Of a DNA stretch of 40,503 nucleotides, positions 14,889 to 23,879 are shown piece by piece. Location of the stretch: assembly GCA_016212275.1 (NCBI GenBank), contig JACRGR010000023.1, positions 1-40,503 of the forward strand, written 5' to 3'. The position numbers and the translations under genes were made by a program. Under the pieces are notes generated by a model. That model saw only the letters and a list, made by a program, of their open reading frames with translations, did no database searches and had not been told where the DNA came from. The stretch comes from Nitrospinota bacterium. GTDB lineage: Bacteria; Nitrospinota_A; UBA7883; JACRGQ01. The number at the start of each line of letters is the position of its first letter. Within the stretch, counting starts at the first letter, position 1.

Positions 14889-16106
14889 GTGGCGAAGATC
14901 GAAGAATACGAAACTATCGTGGGAAAGGGCGTTGTTCATGAATTGCGGCTCCTTGCTGAACGATTGCAAGGCAAGTCTGTCCAGCACGTCAATTCCACCG
15001 CGGTTGGTGGAGGCGTGGCGGAGATACTGAACCGGATGGTCCCTTTGTTGCGGGAAATAGGGGTGGACACGCGGTGGGATGTGATCAAGGGGGGCGAGCA
15101 GTTCTTCCAGGTCACGAAGAAAATACACAACGCCCTTCACGGGGTGGAAGAGGATATTACGCCGGAACAGTGGGACATCTTTTGGGAAACGGGAAAGAGA
15201 AACTCCGAGGAGCTTCCTTGCGCCGCTGACATCGTCTTTATACATGACCCGCAACCGATAGCGCTGGTCAACCAAAAGGAAGCCCGGCGCAACAAATGGC
15301 TTTGGCGGTGCCATGTTGACATTTCCCGTTCACAATCGGCGGTATTTGAGCCGCTCCTTGACCGCGTAAAACAGTTCGATGCGGCGGTTTTTTCAGCCCC
15401 CGCGTTCGCTAAACGTATCCCCGTGAGGCAATTCCTGATTGCCCCCTCATTAGACCCGTTAAGCGATAAGAACAAGGAGCTTCGGGCAAATGAGGTGGAA
15501 GAGGTCTTGGGAAAATACGGGATAACGAGCGAAAAGCCGATCATTACGCAAGTCTCGCGTTTTGACCGGCTGAAAGACCCGGTGGGGGTCATTGAAGCGT
15601 TCCGGAAAGTGAAGCGTCATGTGGATTGCCAATTGGTGTTGGCGGGAGGCTCCGCTTCGGACGACCCTGAATCGGTGGAAGTGTTGGAGCAGGTGAAGCA
15701 ATTTTCCGAGGGCGACCGGGATATTCACATTCTGCTCATGCCACAAAACGACATTCACATAAACGCGCTCCAGCGGGCTTCGGCTGTAATCGTCCAAAAA
15801 TCCCTGCGTGAGGGGTTTGGGCTAACCGTTACCGAGGCATTGTGGAAAGGCAAGCCGGTGGTCGCTTCGGCGGTGGGGGGCATCACCGTGCAGATAAAAC
15901 ACAAGTATCACGGTCTTCTGTGCCATAGTGTGGATGGGGCGGCGTTGGCGATCCGGCAGGTGCTTCAAAACCCCGAATATGCGAACTGGCTTGGCGGGAA
16001 CGGCAGGGAGCATGTGCGCCGGAATTTCCTAGTGACTCGCCATCTGCGGGATTACCTGTTGGCATTCCTCTCCCTATATAAAGCGGAGGATATCATTTAC
16101 CTATGA
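14889..16106 (+). CDS. GT4 glycosyltransferase, TreT-like trehalose synthase
   Basis: 405 residues, two Rossmann-like halves of the GT-B fold. HVNSTAVGGGVAEIL at the N-terminus and VFIHDPQP, RCHVDIS, ITQVSRFDRLKDPVGVIEAF and REGFGLTVTEALWKGKPVVAS are those of trehalose glycosyltransferring synthases, which join NDP-glucose and glucose to trehalose in one reversible step. The start is GTG 14889, 8 bases after GGGAGG. The stop overlaps the ATG of the next gene by 4 nt. Together with OtsA-OtsB downstream it gives the operon two routes to trehalose. Substrate is inferred from family and context. Confidence 0.85.
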   Translation: MAKIEEYETIVGKGVVHELRLLAERLQGKSVQHVNSTAVGGGVAEILNRMVPLLREIGVDTRWDVIKGGEQFFQVTKKIHNALHGVEEDITPEQWDIFWETGKRNSEELPCAADIVFIHDPQPIALVNQKEARRNKWLWRCHVDISRSQSAVFEPLLDRVKQFDAAVFSAPAFAKRIPVRQFLIAPSLDPLSDKNKELRANEVEEVLGKYGITSEKPIITQVSRFDRLKDPVGVIEAFRKVKRHVDCQLVLAGGSASDDPESVEVLEQVKQFSEGDRDIHILLMPQNDIHINALQRASAVIVQKSLREGFGLTVTEALWKGKPVVASAVGGITVQIKHKYHGLLCHSVDGAALAIRQVLQNPEYANWLGGNGREHVRRNFLVTRHLRDYLLAFLSLYKAEDIIYL

Positions 16107-18322
16107 AGATAACGTTGCGCCTCATTTTTGCCCTGGTGCTGACCATTACGGCGGTTTCCGGCCTGTTTTCCTATTTCACGGTGCAGTCCGAAAAAGTGCG
16201 GCTTACGGGGGAACTGGAACACCGCGCATGGTTGGTGGCCGAGGGTTTGAAGGAGTCCATCGGCGCCCTTATTCCCAAGGGCAAGTCCCGGAGGCTTGAT
16301 AATATCCTCGAAAGGATCGCCACCAGCAAACAAGTGATAGGTGTTGCGGTCTATGGCCTGGGGGGAGAGGCCATTGCGGTCACAAAAGAGCTTTCCAAGG
16401 TGCTACCAGTTAAGCCAAAGATATTATTTGAAAAAATTGAAGGTGATGGGGGAATAGGCGCTTACGAAGTGGTTGCCGAAAAACAGGCGTACCTTTTCGC
16501 GGTTCCAACGTTTGACGATGAAGATTCCCGCACCGGAACGGTGGTGGTATTCAGCGATGCCTCGTACATTGATGAATACCTGTTCGATATATGGCGCCGG
16601 AACTTCCTGCGGACCCTTGTGAACGTCTTTCTCATTTCCATCATTACGCTGGTGGTGGTGCGATGGAGCATAGTAGGCCCCATTGCCCACATGGCGGAGT
16701 GGATCAAGCACATGAGCCGGGGCAAAGTGGACGAAACCTTCAAGGTGCCGGCGGACGAACTTTTTTCCCCAATATCCAAAGAGGTGTCTTCCCTCGCCAA
16801 AAGCCTTGCCGTGGCGCGGGCGCGGGCGGAAGAAGAAGCCCAGTTGCGCCAACACGCCGAGGCGATATGGACGGCGGAACGGCTGAAGGGGCATGTGCGC
16901 GCCAAGTTGGGGGAAAGAAAACTGATCGTGGTTTCAAACCGCGAGCCGTTCATGCACATCAGGCAGGGAAGGCAGGTGCAGTGCATCAGTCCCGCCAGCG
17001 GTCTTGTGACCGCCCTGGATCCCATCCTGAAGGCGTGTGGCGGAGTGTGGGTGGCCCACGGGTCGGGAAATGCCGACAGGGAGACGGTGGACAAGAACAA
17101 CATGGTGCGGGTTCCGCCGGATAATCCCCTGTACGATCTGAAGAGGGTGTGGCTCACCCAGGAAGAGGAAGAAGGGTACTATTACGGATTCTCAAACGAG
17201 GGGCTTTGGCCTTTGTGCCACATCGCCCACACGCGGCCCGTATTCCGCGCGAGCGACTGGGCGCGATACCAGGAAGTGAATTTCAAATTCGCCAAGGCGT
17301 TGGAGGATACGATTGACGACGACACGCATATTTTCGTCCAGGACTACCACTTTGCCCTGCTCCCGCGTGTGATAAGGGATAAGCACCCGAAGGCGAAGCT
17401 GGCGGTCTTTTGGCACATACCGTGGCCCAATCCCGAAGCGTTCGGCATCTGCCCGTGGCGGCGCGAGATACTGCACGGGATGCTGGGGGCGGACATTTTG
17501 GGCTTTCACACCCAGTTTCATTGCAACAATTTCCTTGAGACGGTGGACCGGAATCTGGAATGCCGGATCAATTGGGAACGGTTTTCCATTACCCGCTCGG
17601 GGCATACGACCTATGTGAAACCATTCCCGATAAGCGTGGATTTTACGCCGCCGCCGTACGATATGGCGGTCAAGGGCAAGGAAGAGCTGTTCAAGGAAAA
17701 CGGCGTGAAGGGGACGTTGCTGGGATTGGGGGTGGACCGCCTCGATTACACCAAGGGGATATTGGAGCGGTTCCGTGCGGTGGAGCGATTCCTTGAAAAA
17801 AATCCCGAATACCGGGGACTCTTCACCTTCGTGCAGATCGGCGCGCCCAGCCGCGAACATATCAAGCGCTACCATGATTTCATCGGGGAGGTGAGCGCCG
17901 AGGCGGACCGCATCAACTGGAAGTTCCAGTCCGGCAACTGGCGGCCAATCGTATTTTTGCGAAGGCACTTTTCCCATGCGGAGATAGAGCCGTACTACCG
18001 CTTCGCCGACCTGTGCATGGTGACCTCGCTCCATGACGGCATGAACCTCGTCGCGAAGGAGTTTATCGTCTCGCAAGCCGATAGCAACGGGGCGTTGATC
18101 CTTAGCACGTTCACGGGGGCATCGAGGGAATTGCGGGATTCCCTCCTGATCAACCCTTACGACATAGAGCAGGCGGCGGACGCGATAAAAGCGGCCCTCG
18201 AAATGTCGCCGGAGGAAAAAGAGATCAGGATGAAGCGGATGCGCGCGGTGGTTCGGGAAAACAATATTTTCAAATGGGCCGCCGATATCATCACGGAACT
18301 CACTCAGATACGGCACGAATGA
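16103..18322 (+). CDS. otsA: Membrane sensor-HAMP-trehalose-6-phosphate synthase fusion
   Basis: 739 residues; ordinary OtsA is about 470. Residues 5-25 are a transmembrane helix, 26-165 an extracytoplasmic sensor-like domain, 170-188 a second transmembrane helix, 189-243 a HAMP-like linker (IVGPIAHMAEWIKHMSRGKVDETF), 243-270 a helical stretch, and from 272 a complete GT20 domain: VVSNREP, FWHIPWPN, VDRLDYTKGI and SLHDGMNLVAKEF. It would make trehalose-6-phosphate from UDP-glucose and glucose-6-phosphate while anchored in the inner membrane, with activity perhaps set by the sensor. HDYH of typical OtsA reads QDYH here. Starts inside the TreT-like gene (4-nt overlap) and its TGA overlaps the otsB ATG. 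A related glucosylglycerol-phosphate synthase activity is a less likely alternative. Confidence 0.9.
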   Translation: MKITLRLIFALVLTITAVSGLFSYFTVQSEKVRLTGELEHRAWLVAEGLKESIGALIPKGKSRRLDNILERIATSKQVIGVAVYGLGGEAIAVTKELSKVLPVKPKILFEKIEGDGGIGAYEVVAEKQAYLFAVPTFDDEDSRTGTVVVFSDASYIDEYLFDIWRRNFLRTLVNVFLISIITLVVVRWSIVGPIAHMAEWIKHMSRGKVDETFKVPADELFSPISKEVSSLAKSLAVARARAEEEAQLRQHAEAIWTAERLKGHVRAKLGERKLIVVSNREPFMHIRQGRQVQCISPASGLVTALDPILKACGGVWVAHGSGNADRETVDKNNMVRVPPDNPLYDLKRVWLTQEEEEGYYYGFSNEGLWPLCHIAHTRPVFRASDWARYQEVNFKFAKALEDTIDDDTHIFVQDYHFALLPRVIRDKHPKAKLAVFWHIPWPNPEAFGICPWRREILHGMLGADILGFHTQFHCNNFLETVDRNLECRINWERFSITRSGHTTYVKPFPISVDFTPPPYDMAVKGKEELFKENGVKGTLLGLGVDRLDYTKGILERFRAVERFLEKNPEYRGLFTFVQIGAPSREHIKRYHDFIGEVSAEADRINWKFQSGNWRPIVFLRRHFSHAEIEPYYRFADLCMVTSLHDGMNLVAKEFIVSQADSNGALILSTFTGASRELRDSLLINPYDIEQAADAIKAALEMSPEEKEIRMKRMRAVVRENNIFKWAADIITELTQIRHE

Positions 18323-19032
18323 GGAAGCGGATACTTTTTCTCGATTTCGACGGAACCCTTTCGCCGATTGCGAAAGACCCGGACAAGGCGCGTTTGACGC
18401 GGAACGTAAAGGAATGGCTCAAGCGGATTTCCCGGGAAAAAGGCGTGAAAGTTGCCATCGTCACTGGCCGGTCCCTGGCGGATATAAGGAAAAGGGTTGG
18501 TATCCCCAATCTCATCTATGCCGGCAATCACGGCATGGAAGTGTTTTACAGGGGGCGGCGGGTATTGGAGAAGGGAAGGAGGTATCGCGGGCTGTTTAAC
18601 CGCATTGCGAATGATCTGGCTTGTGGCCTGGTGGCGATACCGAATGTGTATATTGAGAATAAGGGGCTTTCGGTTGCCGTTCATTTCAGGCGCGTGGCGC
18701 GAAAGTATCATGCGGCGGTGAAAAAGCGGTTCATGTTACTCGCCAACCCGTGGTTGAGCGGATATCGGCTCCGGGTGACCGGCGGCAAGATGGTGTTGGA
18801 AGTAAGGCCAGCCGCCTGGGATAAAGGGAAAGCCGTGTTGTGGATATGGAAGAGATTGGCCTCCCATCATTCGCCGGTTTATGTCGGTGACGATGAGACC
18901 GATGAGGATGCCTTCCGGGCATTGAGGCCGCATGGCGCAACGGTTCGCATCGGTAAAAAAGGGACGACCAATGCGGAATACCGTAGCTCTTCCTTCACCG
19001 CATTGATAAAATCAAAACTCTTGGTGCCGTGA
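18319..19032 (+). CDS. otsB: Trehalose-6-phosphate phosphatase
   Basis: 237 residues of the HAD superfamily. Motif I LFLDFDGTLSPI gives nucleophile Asp9 and acid Asp11; motif II is IVTGRSL; NHGMEVF is a trehalose-phosphatase signature; motif IV is YVGDDETDEDAF. It removes phosphate from trehalose-6-phosphate made by the fused OtsA just upstream. ATG 18319 overlaps the otsA TGA (ATGA), a coupled start; an upstream in-frame ATG at 18274 would only extend into otsA. Identity secure. Confidence 0.95.
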   Translation: MRKRILFLDFDGTLSPIAKDPDKARLTRNVKEWLKRISREKGVKVAIVTGRSLADIRKRVGIPNLIYAGNHGMEVFYRGRRVLEKGRRYRGLFNRIANDLACGLVAIPNVYIENKGLSVAVHFRRVARKYHAAVKKRFMLLANPWLSGYRLRVTGGKMVLEVRPAAWDKGKAVLWIWKRLASHHSPVYVGDDETDEDAFRALRPHGATVRIGKKGTTNAEYRSSSFTALIKSKLLVP

Positions 19033-19065
19033 TGGCGGCGTAACGAGCGAGCACGGGGAGAAATA

Positions 19066-20304
19066 GTGGATACGATACAGTTCTTCTTGAACCTCATTTT
19101 CATCATCCTTTCGGCGAAACTGCTGGCGGAGATTTTTTCCTGGCTGAAATTTCCCGCAGTGCTGGGGGAACTGCTGGCCGGGGTGCTTATCGGGCCAAGC
19201 GTGCTGGGGCTGGTGCAGGTGGACGGCACCCTTTTGGTCCTTGCCGAGATTGGCATTTTGCTTTTGCTGTTCCAAGTGGGATTGGAAACCGACGTGGCAC
19301 AGCTTTTAAGCGTGGGGAAGAAAAGCGTGGCGGTCGCCGCCACCGGCATAGTGGTTCCGGCGCTGTTGGCCTACTTCGTCAGCATCCACCTTCTCGGCTA
19401 TCCGTTCACCGTTTCCCTGTTCATCGGCGGGACGCTGGTGGCCACGAGCATCGGGATTTCGCTACGGGTTCTGATGGAATTGAACCGGCAGGAAACCAAC
19501 ACGGCGAAGATCGTTCTCGGCGCGGCGGTGCTGGACGACATCGCCGGGGTGCTTATCCTCACCCTCCTTTTTGATTTTGCCGTGAAGCAGGATGTGGCTC
19601 CTTTGCACACCGCCGTGGTGTTCGGCTACATCCTCGCGTTCCTGTTTCTGGCCCCCATCCTCGCCAATCTGCTGGTGCCAGTTATGGCGCGGGCAAACAC
19701 CGTCAGCAGAACGCAGGGGCTTGTCCCCACGCTGGCCGTTTCACTCATCCTGGGGCTTGCCGTCATTTCCCACAGCTTGGGAGCGCCTGCCATACTGGGC
19801 GCGTTCGCGGCGGGGATCGCCCTTTCACGGCATTTCTATATCCCCGCAATCCACCATCGTCTGCCGAAGCAGTCGCTGGCGATGGACATCGAAAAACAGA
19901 TGAAGCCGATCATTGACCTTTTTGTGCCGATCTTCTTTTTTGTGGTGGGGGCCTCGATAAACCTGGGAGCTATTGATTTCTCTTCCGCGCAATTCTGGAT
20001 CATTGCCGGAACGCTGACCGTTGTCGCCGTGGCGGGGAAAGTGGTGAGCGGCATCTGGGCCGAGGGGGACGGATGGCAAAAACTGTTCTGCGGAATGGCG
20101 ATGGTGCCGCGAGGCGAAGTGGGGCTGATCTTCGCGGAGGTGGGCAGGAAGAATGGCATTTTGGACGAGACTGTGTACGCCATTATCGTGTTTGTGGTGG
20201 CCCTCACCACGTTCATCGCGCCCCTTGCCATGCGCATGATGTCGGGCAGGATTGGAAATGGTGAAGCAATGTCCCCAAAGAACGCAAATGGTGATAATGC
20301 TTAA
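19066..20304 (+). CDS. CPA2-family monovalent cation:proton antiporter (Kef/NapA-like)
   Basis: 412 residues of near-continuous transmembrane helices with no cytoplasmic TrkA-N/RCK domain. Signatures: FPAVLGELLAGVLIGPSVLG, LLLLFQVGLETD, the ion-binding Asp-Asp in LGAAVLDDIAGVLIL, and GMAMVPRGEVGLIFAEVG. It should exchange Na+ or K+ for protons across the inner membrane. Start GTG 19066 follows GGGGAG. Its place after otsB and before a chloride transporter fits ion balancing during osmotic stress. The cation is not deducible from the sequence. Confidence 0.9.
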   Translation: MDTIQFFLNLIFIILSAKLLAEIFSWLKFPAVLGELLAGVLIGPSVLGLVQVDGTLLVLAEIGILLLLFQVGLETDVAQLLSVGKKSVAVAATGIVVPALLAYFVSIHLLGYPFTVSLFIGGTLVATSIGISLRVLMELNRQETNTAKIVLGAAVLDDIAGVLILTLLFDFAVKQDVAPLHTAVVFGYILAFLFLAPILANLLVPVMARANTVSRTQGLVPTLAVSLILGLAVISHSLGAPAILGAFAAGIALSRHFYIPAIHHRLPKQSLAMDIEKQMKPIIDLFVPIFFFVVGASINLGAIDFSSAQFWIIAGTLTVVAVAGKVVSGIWAEGDGWQKLFCGMAMVPRGEVGLIFAEVGRKNGILDETVYAIIVFVVALTTFIAPLAMRMMSGRIGNGEAMSPKNANGDNA

Positions 20305-22045
20305 ACCAGTCACAAACGTGGCTCAGGCCGCGAAACGCTTCCTGCAACAAGAACATATATTCATCATCCTCATTGCGTGCGCCACGGGCTACGCGGTGGG
20401 TCTGGTGATATTCGTCTTCAAATGGATGATCCGGGTTTTCCGGGAATTTTCTTTTGGTGAATTTATTGACAAGGTTCCGTATGAGCTTACCCTGCAAGCG
20501 CTTTGGATACCGTTGGTGGTTGGGCTGGGCGGACTTATCGTGGGGCTTCTCAACCACTTCTTGAACCCTGAGAAGAACACCGGTTCCGTATCGGACGCGA
20601 TGAAATGGGCCGCGGTGGACCAAGGACGCGCCCCCGCCCGTGAGATATGGTTCAGGCCGCTAGTTTCCGCTATAACGATTGGGAGCGGCGGTTCGGCGGG
20701 CCGGGAAGGACCTTCCGTGGTCATTGGTTCCGCCGTGGGGTCATTGGTTGGCGGAATCCTGAAAGCCTCCTCTGAGCGGCGGAGGCTCCTGCTGGGATGC
20801 GGGAGCGCGGCGGGCATGGCGGCGGCCTTTAACGCTCCGTTGGCCGGGCTGATGTTCGCTGTTGAGGTCATTTTAGGAGATTTCAACATCAACGTATTTT
20901 CTCCGCTGATCTTTTCTTCCGTTATCGCCACCGTTACGGTCCGCCATTTAGAGGGGAATATGCCCGCATTCACCCTGCCCACCTACACCCTTGTGTCGAA
21001 TCTGGAATTGTTGTTCTTCATGGTTCTGGGGATCGCCGGGGGACTGGTGGCGGCGCTGTTCTATAAAATGTATTTCATCTGCCACGATTATTTTAAGGGA
21101 AAGAAGGTACACCCGATACTTTTGCCGATGGTTGGCGGCCTAATGGTTGGGGCCATCGGGATCGCCTTCCCGGACGCTTTGAGCAACGGGTACGAATCCA
21201 TGGAAAAGGCGTTGAATGGCACGATAGTATGGCAACTGGCGCTGGCCCTCATTTTCGTGAAGATACTGACCACCGCCATCACCCTGGGTTCCGGCGGCTC
21301 CGGTGGCATGTACGCGCCTTCATTGTTTATCGGGAGCATGCTCGGCGTGGCGCTTGGGACCGCATTTCATGCGATATTGCCGGAACATACCGGCTCCATC
21401 GGATCCTATGCGATAGTGGGAATGGGGGCGGTGATGGCGGTGGTCGGGCAAATGCCCCTTACCAATATCCTGATGACGTTCGAGCTGACGAACAATTACC
21501 AGATCATCCTGCCCATCATGATAGCCTGCATATCCTCCCTCGCATCGTATTCCTATTTTTACAACACCTCAATCTATACGGAGAAACTCCGGCGGATGGG
21601 GATAACCATTTGGCGGGGGCGGGAGTCGAACATCATGGCCTCGATAAAAGTTGAAAGCGTTATGTACCGCCAGTTCGAGACCATCCCGGAAGAGACCCGT
21701 TTCAAAGAAGTGGTGGAAAAGATCGCCTCCTCCAAAGCCTATTATTATCCGTGTACCAACGGGGAGGGGAGACTTACGGGGATACTGTCGGTGCAGGACG
21801 TGAGGGAATTCATGCTCAACGAGGATTTGGCGGAGATAGTGCTGGCCAAAGACCTTGCCACTCATAAAGTGATCACGGTGCATCCAGGCGACAACCTTAA
21901 CGACGCGATGGAAAAGTTCTCCGCCGCCGACCTCGAGGAACTCCCGGTGGTGGACGGCGAAGGCAAAGTGTTGGGGATGTTGAAAAGGAAGGATGTCATC
22001 ACCGCGTACAAGAAGGCGGTGATGACGGGGGAGCGCTCCCGGTAG
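20288..22045 (+). CDS. CLC-family chloride channel/transporter with two CBS domains
   Basis: About 585 residues. The CLC core shows GREGP with the gating Glu, NAPLAGLMFAVEVILGDF, and GSGGSGGMYAPSLFIGSMLG. At the place of the E. coli proton-path glutamate (second Glu of IIEEM) this protein has Val (AVEVI), as CLC channels do, hinting at uncoupled Cl- conduction. Two C-terminal CBS domains follow (VESVMYRQFETI...LSVQDVREF and DLATHKVITVHPGD...LKRKDVITAY), which often sense adenine nucleotides. The start is ATG 20288 or 20297; both overlap the antiporter stop, giving translational coupling. Last gene of the osmoprotection operon, convergent with ftsB. Confidence 0.92.
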   Translation: MVIMLKPVTNVAQAAKRFLQQEHIFIILIACATGYAVGLVIFVFKWMIRVFREFSFGEFIDKVPYELTLQALWIPLVVGLGGLIVGLLNHFLNPEKNTGSVSDAMKWAAVDQGRAPAREIWFRPLVSAITIGSGGSAGREGPSVVIGSAVGSLVGGILKASSERRRLLLGCGSAAGMAAAFNAPLAGLMFAVEVILGDFNINVFSPLIFSSVIATVTVRHLEGNMPAFTLPTYTLVSNLELLFFMVLGIAGGLVAALFYKMYFICHDYFKGKKVHPILLPMVGGLMVGAIGIAFPDALSNGYESMEKALNGTIVWQLALALIFVKILTTAITLGSGGSGGMYAPSLFIGSMLGVALGTAFHAILPEHTGSIGSYAIVGMGAVMAVVGQMPLTNILMTFELTNNYQIILPIMIACISSLASYSYFYNTSIYTEKLRRMGITIWRGRESNIMASIKVESVMYRQFETIPEETRFKEVVEKIASSKAYYYPCTNGEGRLTGILSVQDVREFMLNEDLAEIVLAKDLATHKVITVHPGDNLNDAMEKFSAADLEELPVVDGEGKVLGMLKRKDVITAYKKAVMTGERSR

Positions 22046-22050
22046 CCTCG

Positions 22051-22389
22051 TTACCGTTCCGGCTCGTCCTTGAAGCGGAACACCACCTCGTTCCTTTTCG
22101 CCAGGTACAGTTTTTCGCGCGCGAATTTTTCCATCAGGTAGGAGTTTTCCTCAACCGAGCGTATCTGCTGGCGCAGGGCGGCGTTGTCCGCCTCGATCCT
22201 CTTGAACTCTTCCGTCCGCGTTTGCAGTCTGCGGTCGCCGTCCATCACGCTCTTGATGCCGTCGGACTTGAAATACGAGGCCAGCGCCACGATGAACGCG
22301 AACCCCAGGCTGAGCAGGAAAAGGGACTTCGCGCGTCCCCCGCCCCAGCCCGCGAGGAATTTCCTTACTATCGTCCGTCCGGCTTCGAT
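22051..22389 (-). CDS. ftsB: FtsB/DivIC-type septum protein, probable AUC start
   Basis: About 112 residues if started at ATC 22389, one base after the eno stop and 7 bases after AAGGG. This gives a basic cytoplasmic tail (IEAGRTIVRKFLAGWGGGRAK), one transmembrane helix (SLFLLSLGFAFIVALASYF) and a periplasmic coiled coil (TRTEEFKRIEADNAALRQQIRSVEE), the FtsB layout, ending in FAREKLYLAKRNEVVFRF. The only canonical start in the open frame is GTG 22290, which would cut the transmembrane helix in half. Linkage to eno is also typical of ftsB. FtsB joins FtsL and FtsQ in the divisome. Family call good; start non-canonical and inferred. Confidence 0.75.
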   Translation of the reverse strand: MEAGRTIVRKFLAGWGGGRAKSLFLLSLGFAFIVALASYFKSDGIKSVMDGDRRLQTRTEEFKRIEADNAALRQQIRSVEENSYLMEKFAREKLYLAKRNEVVFRFKDEPER

Positions 22390-22390
22390 G

Positions 22391-23698
<1,308 letters not shown>

Positions 23699-23814
23699 TC
23701 AACGGGGGTTCGCGGTGCCGCTTTTCCCGCCAAAAGGTAATTAAGGGGAGTTTAACCCAATTTCGGCGGTTTTAAAACCCTCGGCGCTCCCCCGCCATTT
23801 CTCCGTATCAATTC

Positions 23815-23848
23815 TTCCCTCGACCTTCAAGCCGTTTTCAATTATGAT
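23815..23848 (+). promoter_or_regulatory. Weak promoter candidate for the pseudo-receiver TPR gene
   Basis: TCGACC (23820-23825) and TATGAT (23843-23848) with 17 bp spacing, about 30 bp before the TTG start. The 211-bp divergent region 23669-23879 shows no other gene. Confidence 0.35.
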
Positions 23849-23879
23849 TCCATCTTAAGCGAAGGTCTGAGGGGAGCAA

